A stretch of DNA of 64,000 nucleotides from Adineta vaga (Eukaryota; Rotifera), in NCBI GenBank assembly GCA_021613535.1, contig CP075494.1:930001-994000 (forward strand), read 5' to 3'. Shown one piece after another: positions 11,363 to 21,309 of the stretch; positions within the stretch are counted from its first letter, which is position 1, and each line of letters starts with the position of its first letter. The position numbers and the translations under genes were made by a program. The notes beneath the pieces were generated by a model. It saw only the letters and a list, made by a program, of their open reading frames with translations. It had not been told where the DNA came from and ran no database searches.

Positions 11363-14300
11363 TCAAACTGCTTTTCTAAAGATTTCTTCTGCTATAAGTC
11401 TAATTAATATTTCTGTACTATTAATTGAATTCATATGTAGTTGTGCACAACGTCCGCCTGTCATCTTTGCAATTTCTTGAAAAGAATTTTCAGCTAAACT
11501 ATTCAGATAAAGTGTGTGAACAGGTATTTTTTTCTTTCTCAACTCTTTTAATTCAGATAAGTAGTTCTTTGGTTCTTTAAATGTAGTATTCTTCCAGTAT
11601 GTTTCACCAAAAAATGTTCGATTTTCTTTCACTTTTTCTTTAGTATTCGGTGGTGTATCTCCTATTAAAATGACTTGAGAAACTGAATCTTTGGTTTTAC
11701 TTTCATTAACTACATGTTCTAATGCAATTTCCATAGTTTCATCACAATTTTCACCTTCGATATTGATAGTATTTAGAAATACTCGTAGATCAAAAGGTCT
11801 TGTACGCCAAGGAGAAACCTGCAAAATTTGATTTTCTCGAAACTTATAATTTCGATAGAAACAAAATTGCATTTGAATCAAACTACTAGGTAAACGTTTT
11901 TCAGCTAAAATATCTGAAACATGATCAAATAAGGTATGAATGATATCTTTCATAAATGATAACAAGGGAGACAATGAAAGTGTTGCAGCAATTAGTACAA
12001 TTGTTCGAGAAGGATTCGCTACAATACATTGTCCAAGATTTTGCTTTGTCAAAAATTTTTTTATATCTTCCATATTTCCTTTGTACAATGAATTTAGAAA
12101 TTGTTTAGAAGCTCTATGACCATGTTTATATTGTTCTACACTAAGATGTTTTGCGCTACATTTATTTTCATAAAGTACATTACGAGCTCTATTAATAGTT
12201 TCATAATGAGATGAGGGTGAAATACTATGAAGTTCGTTTTTCCAATTAGAACCTAAAAACTGTTCTAAATTTTTGTCTAATAAAATCATACTATATGATC
12301 CTTTATCACCTTGTCGTGCTCCTCTTCCCATTATTTGATATTCTTCAGCTAATTCTTGTGAAAAAAATGTTTGAAGTACATGAATACCTCCTTTATCTAA
12401 TATCTTTTGATTATCACATATAAAATCAGTCCCTCGTCCAAATATTCGTGATAATAATGTTACTTTTCCTACTGTTGCTGCACGTTTTATATATAATTCT
12501 CTGTCTTTCACAGCAACCTCTTCAGTAATTATTTGTACAGTACTTTTTATAGGAGATAATTCTGAAGAATAGTAAAATCTCATTAATTTTTCTTTCGATT
12601 CGAAAAACACAAGAATTTCCCGATTAGCCTTACGTATCGTATCGATTTCTCTATAAATTGTTAGAAAATATTCCGATTCTTTTACTACATGTACATCATT
12701 AGCTGAATTATATGTAGGATTACTTGCTCCAAATACCGATGGCATAAATGTATTCTTTTGCACGCGATATATATTTGTTAGTATATCTTTTTCTGATTGA
12801 GCGAGCGTTCTCAAAGTACCTGTTACACCAGCAATATAACCGAAACTATGAGGCATTTCAGCATAAGAAAATATTCCACAGTTAACAATAAGACCTACAT
12901 TCGCTTTTAGACTATCATCTGTAATATTACCTAAATCTTTTTCATGATAATATGCCCATATTGTATTGTAACCATAAATTAAAAGATCTACGACACGTTC
13001 ATCCTGAACATAAGCAATCTTATTATTTCGTACAATATGTTGTAAAGATTTATATGTTTGTAAAGCAAATAACATATCTTTAATTGCTTCATCAAAGAGA
13101 AAAATCCAATTACTATATTGAGTAATACAAGTTTTATATGTATGTAAAAGTTTAACATTATCTAATGTTATTGTTGCCTTATTTAACCATATAGAATCTA
13201 ATAACATCTTTATCGGTGGATCGATAAGAATTTTTATAGGACTATATGTTCCACCAAAGAATCTTTCACTCAAAAATACATCTACTTCATCAATTAATAA
13301 GATTTTTGTACGTGTATTTGTTTTTATATCAATTGTAGTAAGAGTATTTTGATTCTTAACAATCATATCATTTACTATTTGTCGTATATCACATTTTTCA
13401 TTTAAAAATTGTTCACATAATTTATCGAAAGTACCATATTTAATACGTTCTTCAATTCCAAGTGATTTAAAAACTGATAAAAACTCATTTCTATCTCGAT
13501 TACTTAAAATCTCACTATAACATGAACAATTAACATCGATATCTGTTAAAGCAAAAACACAGGCAGTTATTGCCATAACAACTGATTTACCTTCACCTGT
13601 TCCTATTTCGATTAAATTATTAATTAAAGTATTAGAAATATTTCCTATGTGTAACATTTGATGATTATAACCAATACCTAGAAGACGAAAAACAGCAATA
13701 ACCTGTGCAACATGTGGTATTAATAAATAAGATTGTGCTATTTCAATTCCACGTGATATATTATAATGTTTAGTATTTTTCAAAGTCCACACAGCAAAAA
13801 TATATGATAAAAGTATTGGAATTTTTTCTACAAATTCATCGTCCCAAAGAGTCGGATTTGGTGTTTTAATAATTGATCCAATAAGATGTTTTATTTCTAT
13901 TATCAATAGATCAACATCAGGTTCTTTATTAGGAGTTGAATCAATTAATTGAAGATTATTCTTTACTAATTGATCATATTTTTCTCGAAAAATTGTATAA
14001 TTTGAACGTAAAATATTAGTTGAAATTTCATCTCCGGACAATTGTTTAATAACATATTCATGATCATCTTGTTTTTGCATTTTATCACGTCGTCTTCTCC
14101 AACCTTCTCCAGCTAAACAAGAATGTTCATTAATTAATCTTACACCTAGATCTGATTTTTCCAATTCTACAATTAATTTCATAATACCCAAAACACCTTG
14201 TTTTACATCAAATATTTGAAGTGCTTGATCGATTTCTGAATTGATTCTCCTATCGAACATCGGCAGATTTTCTGCTAAAAATTTCATTTTTCTCAATATT

Positions 14301-14449
14301 TCAGCGGTATCAATGGTCGATTTATTATTGTTTATTATTTGTCGATGCAAAGATTTAACTTTATTAAAAATATTTTCTTCAGATTTTTCTAAAACTTGTT
14401 GAATATAATTTCTCAATAGATGAATATGGGTGAATCCATAAGAAGCCAT
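11363..14449 (-). CDS. SecA-like ATPase with vWA-like C-terminus (3' part)
   Basis: A 1028-codon frame whose centre follows bacterial SecA. It shows Walker A GTGEGKS (about 283-289), a YSEILSNRD segment equivalent to SecA's NDYLAxRD region, Walker B DEVD (387-390), GVTGTL (541-546, SecA GMTGT), GRGTD (671-675) and IMGRGARQGDKGS (706-718, the arginine-finger motif). The preprotein cross-linking and C-terminal SecB/zinc regions are not evident. Residues about 850-1020 instead resemble the later half of a von Willebrand A domain, without a clear DxSxS metal site. SecA-like motors of this kind occur in some protists and rotifers; their function is not established and Sec secretion should not be assumed. 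The first eight or so codons belong to an inserted MITE. True homology starts at about 14426 and continues upstream at 14839. Confidence 0.8.
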   Translation of the reverse strand: MASYGFTHIHLLRNYIQQVLEKSEENIFNKVKSLHRQIINNNKSTIDTAEILRKMKFLAENLPMFDRRINSEIDQALQIFDVKQGVLGIMKLIVELEKSDLGVRLINEHSCLAGEGWRRRRDKMQKQDDHEYVIKQLSGDEISTNILRSNYTIFREKYDQLVKNNLQLIDSTPNKEPDVDLLIIEIKHLIGSIIKTPNPTLWDDEFVEKIPILLSYIFAVWTLKNTKHYNISRGIEIAQSYLLIPHVAQVIAVFRLLGIGYNHQMLHIGNISNTLINNLIEIGTGEGKSVVMAITACVFALTDIDVNCSCYSEILSNRDRNEFLSVFKSLGIEERIKYGTFDKLCEQFLNEKCDIRQIVNDMIVKNQNTLTTIDIKTNTRTKILLIDEVDVFLSERFFGGTYSPIKILIDPPIKMLLDSIWLNKATITLDNVKLLHTYKTCITQYSNWIFLFDEAIKDMLFALQTYKSLQHIVRNNKIAYVQDERVVDLLIYGYNTIWAYYHEKDLGNITDDSLKANVGLIVNCGIFSYAEMPHSFGYIAGVTGTLRTLAQSEKDILTNIYRVQKNTFMPSVFGASNPTYNSANDVHVVKESEYFLTIYREIDTIRKANREILVFFESKEKLMRFYYSSELSPIKSTVQIITEEVAVKDRELYIKRAATVGKVTLLSRIFGRGTDFICDNQKILDKGGIHVLQTFFSQELAEEYQIMGRGARQGDKGSYSMILLDKNLEQFLGSNWKNELHSISPSSHYETINRARNVLYENKCSAKHLSVEQYKHGHRASKQFLNSLYKGNMEDIKKFLTKQNLGQCIVANPSRTIVLIAATLSLSPLLSFMKDIIHTLFDHVSDILAEKRLPSSLIQMQFCFYRNYKFRENQILQVSPWRTRPFDLRVFLNTINIEGENCDETMEIALEHVVNESKTKDSVSQVILIGDTPPNTKEKVKENRTFFGETYWKNTTFKEPKNYLSELKELRKKKIPVHTLYLNSLAENSFQEIAKMTGGRCAQLHMNSINSTEILIRLIAEEIFRKAV

Positions 14450-14836
14450 CCAGTTTTTGGAAAATTTAATTTTCGAATAAAATCATTGAAGAAATCTTTT
14501 TTTCACGATTTTTTTAGCGCTTCAGGCTGATCCTCGATGAAAAATAGCTAAGGAGTCATTTTCAGCTTTCTTATAAGCGGAAAGCACCAACATATAGAAT
14601 ATTCTTTCGGAACATACGTCTTTTTCGGTCAATTACTGTGAAAAAAAATTGATAAAATGACATGAAAACTAGTCAAATGTTCCGAGAAAATGCCCGAAAA
14701 CTCGGAATTTTTGGGTAAGAGTACTTCATTTTTTTAACCGAAAGTGTTTTCTAGTCGAGATCAGTCTTGTGAACAAAAAAAATCGAAAAAAAAAGACCTT
14801 TCCAAAAAAGTGGATGGGTCCTCATGGATTCACCCA
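14427..14836. mobile_element. 410-bp MITE with TA target duplication inside a coding exon
   Basis: Terminal inverted repeats of about 38 bp, starting with a perfect TGGGTGAATCCAT on each strand and continuing with about four mismatches through a shared CCATCCA and TTTTTGGAAA. Both ends are bordered by TA (14425-14426 and 14837-14838), the signature of Tc1/mariner-type elements. The interior is AT-rich and non-coding. Reading across the flanks with the element and one TA removed keeps the same frame from the upstream coiled-coil ORF into the SecA-like ORF (codons for FKKH, then IHLLRNY), so the insertion is precise and has split one coding exon. No usable splice acceptor lies at its 3' edge. 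Confidence 0.85.
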
Positions 14837-16529
14837 TATGTTTTTTAAATGATATAAGATGATAATAAAACATTCGAAAATCATCTGTATCTTTCAATGA
14901 AATTTCATCTTTTGATGTTATATCAATAAGTTGATTACATATTGTTTGAACTTTTTTTTCTAAATTCATTTCTAATTGACGAATATTAATTGTCAATGAT
15001 AACATATTTTTTAATTTCGAATCTATTGTTTCTAATATTCTCATTGATCTCATTATATTAGAAAAAAATTCGTCACGTTTTCCTTCGAATTTTGTTGTAT
15101 CATCATTATAAAGTTCAACATTTAATTTTTCATTGAAATATCTGACTAAATTCTCAATTTCACAAATCATACCTTTATATAAAATAACTTTCTTTAATTC
15201 ACTCGAAAAATTTCTTACTAAATAATGTTTTGATCGACATCCATGAATTGTTTCTATATATCCGTTCCATATCTTAGTCAAAATAACTATTTCATATATG
15301 TTAAAAATATTCATTTCTTTATAAGCAGTTTGAAAGTTTTCAGAATTAGCCAATAAATATTGATATATTTTTTGAAATTCTTTTTCAGTATCACGTAAAA
15401 TATCTTTCGAAAATGATGTATCTAATGTTGGAGATAAATCAAGATAAATAACAATATTATTAAATGCTTTTTCAACTATATCTATATGTTCAATTGATGA
15501 TAAAACAGCTAATATTTCACAAGAATTTTGAAAATTTTTTTTTATTATAATATTTGCATTACGATAAATATCTTCAACTTCTGGAATAATTTTATTCAAA
15601 TCTGTTTTATATTTGAAAATTTTCTTTATTAAATCAAGAGCAGATGGAATATCATTCTTATCTAAATAAGTTTGAATATTTATCCCATATATATAGAGCT
15701 TTTTTAAAGTTTGTTCACGTAATCTATTAATAAGTTCATCTAATTTTTCTTTTTTCAATTGTTCACCTAATGATGATAATTTTCCAATGAATTGTTCATC
15801 TTTATCAATATTATTAAGGAAAAATTCTAAAGTTCTTTCGTATGTTTCTTTTGTATTAATCATGTGTTGTAACACTTCATTAATTTTTCCGTTTAATAAA
15901 TTTTGTAACTCATCTGATAAAAATTGTAATGAATTATTTAATAATTGAATTTTTATTATTCTATCAGCTAAAGGACCTGTTGATATGTTATTTAATTCTA
16001 AATTAAAACTATTTATAATAATATCTATTATCTTTGCATGAGCTTGATGATATTTTAAAGCATGATGAGAATCAGTTGTTTTTAATTTCGATAAAATATT
16101 TCGAGGTGGATCAAGAGCATAATTATGAATATTATTAAAATGATGTCGTTGAAGAATTTCATTAACAAAATTTTCTAATCGTTTAATTAATTTGTCTTCT
16201 TCGATATTTATATCTTTTGATATATAATGATCTCCTAATTCTCCATGTAAATCAATTAAAATTTCTAAATGTTCTTCAGCTTCAAGAAAATTATCCGAAT
16301 CAATTAACGTTTCAATAGATTTTATATCAGTTAAAAGAATAAAACTTAAGATTTTCTTCATATGAATATGAAAATTTTCTATTTGAATTTTAGTTTCATT
16401 GTCAAGACATTTTAAAATATTCGTTTTCTTTGGTATAAGTTGAATAATATCAATATTATTTTTGATTTTTGAGGGCGTGGGTGCGGGTGTGGGTATGGGT
16501 ATAGTCAGAAGAAACACCCACACCCACAC
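14751..16529 (-). CDS. Coiled-coil N-terminal part of the SecA-like protein
   Basis: A long helical, Lys/Glu/Leu/Ile-rich frame of about 590 codons with no catalytic motif. It matches the pattern of an extended N-terminal helical region. The genuine coding part is about 14839-16470: its last 29 codons (14751-14836) are MITE sequence, and its first 20 or so (16471-16529), encoding a proline-threonine repeat, are the telomere-like foldback. With the MITE ignored it is continuous in frame with the SecA-like ORF, so both were one protein of roughly 1550 residues or more. The original 5' end is not visible beyond the foldback. As it stands the gene is broken at both ends of this segment. Confidence 0.65.
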   Translation of the reverse strand: MWVWVFLLTIPIPTPAPTPSKIKNNIDIIQLIPKKTNILKCLDNETKIQIENFHIHMKKILSFILLTDIKSIETLIDSDNFLEAEEHLEILIDLHGELGDHYISKDINIEEDKLIKRLENFVNEILQRHHFNNIHNYALDPPRNILSKLKTTDSHHALKYHQAHAKIIDIIINSFNLELNNISTGPLADRIIKIQLLNNSLQFLSDELQNLLNGKINEVLQHMINTKETYERTLEFFLNNIDKDEQFIGKLSSLGEQLKKEKLDELINRLREQTLKKLYIYGINIQTYLDKNDIPSALDLIKKIFKYKTDLNKIIPEVEDIYRNANIIIKKNFQNSCEILAVLSSIEHIDIVEKAFNNIVIYLDLSPTLDTSFSKDILRDTEKEFQKIYQYLLANSENFQTAYKEMNIFNIYEIVILTKIWNGYIETIHGCRSKHYLVRNFSSELKKVILYKGMICEIENLVRYFNEKLNVELYNDDTTKFEGKRDEFFSNIMRSMRILETIDSKLKNMLSLTINIRQLEMNLEKKVQTICNQLIDITSKDEISLKDTDDFRMFYYHLISFKKHMGESMRTHPLFWKGLFFSIFFVHKTDLD

Positions 16530-16533
16530 CCTC
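16471..16533. repeat. Telomere-like foldback at the SecA-like gene 5' end
   Basis: GAGGGCGTGGGTGCGGGTGTG arm, loop ATAGTCAGAAGAAA, then CACCCACACCCACACCCTC arm. The coding frame of the coiled-coil segment runs through it, but the amino acids it encodes are simple repeats, so the gene was probably interrupted here. Confidence 0.8.
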
Positions 16534-16630
16534 TTACCTTCAACTACCCTGGAAGGAGGCTCTGAGCGTATGACGCGTTACCGATAGCGAAAGAGTCTGG
16601 AAAAATTGAAGTCATCGACAAATCAAGGTA

Positions 16631-19168
16631 TTAAGTTTTAACAAAGCTTTCGAATTTTCTGCATAGTGTATTAAAGTCCTCTGGCCAGTTTTGTGAATCT
16701 TGTGGATTTAACGAGTCAAAATACCTTTTAAATAAACCATTTTCGTCCGATGTGTGCAGCGAAAATGCGTTTTTCCAATATTCATCGAGAAGGATATTTT
16801 CAGATGGAACACATCCATCGTGTGTCAGCAGATGAAAGAATAACTTAGCATCTATCCATTTTGTTAATTCTTTTCGTGTTGCTAATTCACCACAGACTAT
16901 CGGTTGCTGCAACTGTCGTTCGGCTAACCATTTTTCGCGACATTTCTCTTCATCCATGGGTTTATCCGCGGCTACTTTAGATCGATGCTTTTTCGGGTTC
17001 TCCTTTTGATTAACTTGAAACCCGACGGAGAGTATAATCGCATTTCGAAAGCTACCAAAATTTTGAAGAATGTCGTCAGTCACACCAGCCTTAAGGAGAA
17101 AATCTTCGCCTGCTTGCTTTGCCAATTGTTTAGCATTTTTTCGTTCGTCTGTTTCAGTACCATGCATTTCAGATAAAGTTAGTTTTGTTAATAATACACT
17201 GAAATGATGTTCAAGTTTCTTGGCAAACCATTCACAAAACTTATCTTTGCTGTTTTCCAGTTGTGACACGCTAGTTCCGATAGTAGAAGCAACCACTGCC
17301 GACTCGCTTTTTTCAAGTCTGGAATGCATCGCAGGATTCGGTTGTAATGTCGAAGATCCAAATATTTCTATTCTTAGTGCATGAATTTCCTTTATTGAAG
17401 GCAGTTTATTGCCAAATAAGATGTCGCGAAGCAAATCTTCATTATAAAGTAGCCAATTTTCCCACTCACGAGCCGCCCAACAATGATAATAAACTTTAAC
17501 ATTGAGTGTTGTATCTTTTTGCAATTCATCGTAACTCTGTTCCTCTTCATCCACGACGCTTTTCGATCGAAGATCTGCATCAACAAGTATGAAAATATCC
17601 ATTGTAGTTTCCTTTGGTAATAATTGTCGCAGTTCAGATATTAGTGCTTTAATCTGAGATGGTGAAGTTCGTCCGTTTCGTGCCATTCTTGTAAAGGGAA
17701 AATGTAATAATTCAGGCTTAGCTCGATGTATTATTCCGTGTAAGAAAGTGTAATCATCATGGCTTTCTAAACATAAAAGTTTTGGATGTACCCCAAAACG
17801 AACAATTTCACTGTGACTTAAAATGAACGTTCCGATGTCAATCATTGCATTGAACAACTCACCGGTACAAGCCAATGATTTAATTGCGATGTGCCTTCGC
17901 CTTCTTGAATCCACGAATATCTGTCGAATGTCCTTCAGTTTAATTGCTTGCATGATATCGATTGAGTGTGTGGTAATTATCATTTGACAGAAGTGATTTG
18001 ATTCAGATAATTGTTTCATTTTACGATAAAAAAATTCGATTAACAACTTTTGCGCAGCAGGAAAAACATGAGCATCTGGTTCGTCAATTGTGATTATGGA
18101 ATTCTCTTTTACAGTACAGATTTTTATAATAATGTATAAGCATCGTAATATTCCTTCGCCGCAGTTAGTCACATCACTAAACTCTGTGACCGAATAATAT
18201 CCTGGCGACAAGTATTGTCGTATTGACACAACGAATTCATAGTTTTCCTCAAGATCTGTCGTCTCGTTATTTTCTTCTTCTGTAAAATCATTGATATCTA
18301 GTCGAAAAAAAGGAAATATACGCTTCATTTCCTTATTGATTTCTTGATAATGTTGACGAATGTTTGCATATTCATGATTCAATTCACTTAAAGAAACGTC
18401 TGCCACGCTTGTGCTATCGAACGGTACAACTACTGGAAATAAATTCTTCGGTATACAAGTATGACATTCATCGTGAAAAATTTGCTCTTCTCTTTCTTGA
18501 CAGCTGTCCTCAATCGTTTCCCATTGAATACTATGTGTATCTTTAGGCTGCACATTGACACGAATATGAATATGTTCTCGTGTTTCCGATTGTCCGGTGG
18601 ATAGTATTTCTTCAGACTTATTTTTTCCGGCCTTTCTGTAAGCTGCATTAATAGCAGCATTTATACTGTTATTCACATCAATGTAAACTGAATATCCTTT
18701 ACAAGTATCACTTACTCTTAACGACACATTTAGTGTTAAATCTGAACACGGAATAACTTGATTATCATTCTCGTAACAAACAACAAAAGTGCCTTGCAAT
18801 CGCACGTGAAAGTCTCCGTTTAGCCACTCTTCATCAATTCCAAGCTCTTTCTCTGCATACGCTATTGGGAGACACGTACTTCCGAATTTAACAGCCGCAC
18901 AAAACAGTCGCATCATTTTCAATAAAGTTGTTTTTCCTGAACTGTTTGGACCAACCAATGCTGTAACATGGTCAGCAAGGTGAAAAACATATTCACCTTG
19001 CTCCGCTGATTCGAATTGTCTATATTTAAATATATGAATTTTCTTCAGTATCATTCCAACTGGTTTCCTTATAATACCGTTCTCTAACGTCAAATGTCTT
19101 GATTGATCGATGTCTTCAGGTGAAGAATTCATCTTTGAATAATAATCAAATGTAAAGTTTAAAAACAT
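16631..19168 (-). CDS. OLD-family-like ATPase with TOPRIM nuclease domain
   Basis: Intronless 845-codon gene. The N-terminal ABC/SMC-type ATPase has Walker A GPNSSGKT (73-80), a signature-like NCGEGIL (about 335-341), Walker B IITIDEPDAHV (about 358-368) and the H-loop ITTHS (398-402). It is followed by a TOPRIM-like domain with LCLES.DD (E468, D471/D472) and the DxD pair in LVDAD (D530, D532), then the W/E-rich AREWENWLL segment typical of OLD proteins. In bacteria OLD proteins are ATP-dependent nucleases, several acting in phage defence. All key residues seem present. Three starts are possible: M1, M13 (19132) or M39. Lack of introns and the prokaryotic family suggest horizontal acquisition; base composition resembles its surroundings, so transfer would be old. 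Confidence 0.8.
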   Translation of the reverse strand: MFLNFTFDYYSKMNSSPEDIDQSRHLTLENGIIRKPVGMILKKIHIFKYRQFESAEQGEYVFHLADHVTALVGPNSSGKTTLLKMMRLFCAAVKFGSTCLPIAYAEKELGIDEEWLNGDFHVRLQGTFVVCYENDNQVIPCSDLTLNVSLRVSDTCKGYSVYIDVNNSINAAINAAYRKAGKNKSEEILSTGQSETREHIHIRVNVQPKDTHSIQWETIEDSCQEREEQIFHDECHTCIPKNLFPVVVPFDSTSVADVSLSELNHEYANIRQHYQEINKEMKRIFPFFRLDINDFTEEENNETTDLEENYEFVVSIRQYLSPGYYSVTEFSDVTNCGEGILRCLYIIIKICTVKENSIITIDEPDAHVFPAAQKLLIEFFYRKMKQLSESNHFCQMIITTHSIDIMQAIKLKDIRQIFVDSRRRRHIAIKSLACTGELFNAMIDIGTFILSHSEIVRFGVHPKLLCLESHDDYTFLHGIIHRAKPELLHFPFTRMARNGRTSPSQIKALISELRQLLPKETTMDIFILVDADLRSKSVVDEEEQSYDELQKDTTLNVKVYYHCWAAREWENWLLYNEDLLRDILFGNKLPSIKEIHALRIEIFGSSTLQPNPAMHSRLEKSESAVVASTIGTSVSQLENSKDKFCEWFAKKLEHHFSVLLTKLTLSEMHGTETDERKNAKQLAKQAGEDFLLKAGVTDDILQNFGSFRNAIILSVGFQVNQKENPKKHRSKVAADKPMDEEKCREKWLAERQLQQPIVCGELATRKELTKWIDAKLFFHLLTHDGCVPSENILLDEYWKNAFSLHTSDENGLFKRYFDSLNPQDSQNWPEDFNTLCRKFESFVKT

Positions 19169-19667
19169 TCTTGTAGATTATATAAAAATAAAGCGTTTCG
19201 AAAGATATCTAGCCATCGTTCTATTTTTGTTAGGTTTTCAAATACACAATCGCCCAGATATCTCTTGGTCAAATCTAGGTCGCTAGATCTAGGTTTGAGT
19301 CAAAATCTGGGCTAGAGGCGCCTCTCGTGTCCTCTCAAGCGTGAGCACAAAACAAAAGATAAATCCGATCATTTTTATGCCAGAAGATAGAGAAAAGAAT
19401 TGTCTATTGATCCAATATATAGAAGAAGCCGTCCGAAAGTTTTTCCTATTGGTTTAGGCTGAAAACTGCGAAAACTTTAGATTTTTTTCACGAGACACCC
19501 ACTTTCAGTCGTGTTTTCAAACTTATAGTCCAGTCGAGGTGAATCTTATCTTTAGTCATTCGATAGAGAATTTCGAGGGCTACAACTTTTCTACTGACCA
19601 AATTCGTCTAACTCCTTGTTCTGCAACACAAAAAGTCCAAATACCCTTGATTTTCATGAAAATTGGG

Positions 19668-19782
19668 TCTGGGGTCAAACAGGGTCCTCGATCGAAACTA
19701 CTAGAATCGCCGAGTTTTCTCTGCCTACTGAAAGGTCCACCCCACCTATATACAAATCCAAAATATCAGCTCGATCGGTTAA
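19668..19782 (+). repeat. Perfect 115-bp inverted repeat, left arm
   Basis: Matches 19879-19993 on the opposite strand over 115 bp with no mismatch that I can find; the spacer is 96 bp. It contains no gene. Confidence 0.9.
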
Positions 19783-19878
19783 TGTATAGGTAGTAATTGG
19801 AGGTCGTTATGATTTTCCCTGTGATTTGAGCCCAAATAGGCTACGTAAATGCCAGTGCTCACCTAATCTCGCACTTGA

Positions 19879-19993
19879 TTAACCGATCGAGCTGATATTT
19901 TGGATTTGTATATAGGTGGGGTGGACCTTTCAGTAGGCAGAGAAAACTCGGCGATTCTAGTAGTTTCGATCGAGGACCCTGTTTGACCCCAGA
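19879..19993 (-). repeat. Perfect 115-bp inverted repeat, right arm
   Basis: Reverse complement of 19668-19782. The identity ends exactly at the first bases of the telomere-like foldback (GAGGGTGTGGG at 19992), so the foldback marks the breakpoint of the duplication. Confidence 0.9.
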
Positions 19994-20080
19994 GGGTGTG
20001 GGTGTGAGTCTGGGTGAATGGATGTGGATCTCTTCTTTCTATACCCGCAGCCACCCACACCCACACCCACTCACCCTCAA
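19992..20080. repeat. Telomere-like foldback, copy inverted relative to 21310-21467
   Basis: G-rich arm, central CTCTTCTTTCTATACCCGCAG and a long C-rich arm ending CACTCACCCTCAAGATG. Its reverse complement matches the other foldback at 21310-21467 through the centre and through the outer CATCTTGAGGG end, showing that the two copies share a common origin. Confidence 0.85.
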
Positions 20081-21309
20081 GATGGTTGCACCGATTCCCA
20101 TGGACGAAACTTGATTGTAAAGACTTTTCCAAAGCACTTGAGAGGTGATAATCCCCAAAACGAGCCTCATAATAGCCGAGTAAACGCTTTTCGCCCTATA
20201 ATTTTTCTATCGTCGATACTTTTGAAGTTTTCCATATAGAAATCGATGCAGAATTCTCCGCTCTTTCAAATGAGACTATTTAAGCCTGTGCCGTTCGTAG
20301 TTCACAGAGGCTTATCCTCGAAAAACTTCACTTCGCTACCCTAAAAGAGCTTGGTAGTGCGATGGTCCGGAAACGGTCGCGAGTAAAGCAAAAGGGGTGG
20401 AGTTTGATATCGTTGGAATCTCTGTTCGATTCTACATCGGTCCACTTATTTGTTTTGGCTCTGCAGGAGTGGGCCATTTTACGACCTTGTCCGCCCCTGT
20501 CCTTTTATTCGAAACTTGAAATTTCAGTTGAATTCAACTTTGAAGTTCGAAACTAATGATGAAGCCTCGACAAAAGTTTGCATTAAGTATATTCATATCG
20601 GAAAATGTACAGTATATTTTTGCGTGTAATTAGTTTTCCAAAAGCTATAGAGTGACATAAATTTAATGTAGATGATTGTTCAAAAATAACCGTTAAGGAG
20701 GAGTTGAATTTGTTATGCATCTAGTTATCCATCGTATATCAAACTATAGGCTCACATTACGTAGGTATAGCACAGATGATTATTGTAAGTTTTCCTATAA
20801 GCCTTGTTTGAAAAGACAGTATTATAACAGAAATGAAGTGGAAATATAATCGTCCGAATGATTTTGTTAGATACCGTATACAGGTGATATCTCTTCTGCT
20901 GATATTATAGTTTTCCGATAAAACGTCTTACCTTATCACATGTTGTTGAATCACATCTAGCCATCAACTAGTTCTGCACTGAATAGAAGCAAATATAAAA
21001 TATTCTCACAGTTAACGAAGTTGTACGCGAACAATACTTCTATGAATTGGACACGAGAAACATTTGATATGATTTGGCGTTATTATATAGTTATGGTGCA
21101 GGTTGAGACTGTTTTAATCATCCAATCATATTGACTTAGCATTCGTCGTCGCCATTCTCCCAAAGAAAATATTTCTCTCTAACATGCAAAAATATACGTT
21201 ATTTTTCAAACGAGTCAGAAGCAAAAGAAGTGGTATAAAACAAACAAACATCAACGGTGTAGGTGTGCTTGTGAGTACGGCTGTCGTCTTTATTCACTCA
21301 TATCCACAT
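20081..21309. other. No gene recognised between two foldbacks
   Basis: About 1.2 kb of AT-rich sequence lying between two oppositely oriented foldback copies. Only short, unremarkable frames are present. Confidence 0.4.

Noticed and set aside
14751-16529. Treating the coiled-coil frame and the SecA-like frame as two genes
   Set aside because: The frames become continuous when the TA-flanked 410-bp element is ignored, so one interrupted gene is more economical.
16541-16600. A possible tRNA or structured RNA near GGAAGGAGGCTCTGAGCG
   Set aside because: No cloverleaf, B-box or paired arms could be drawn; no tRNA was found elsewhere by eye either.
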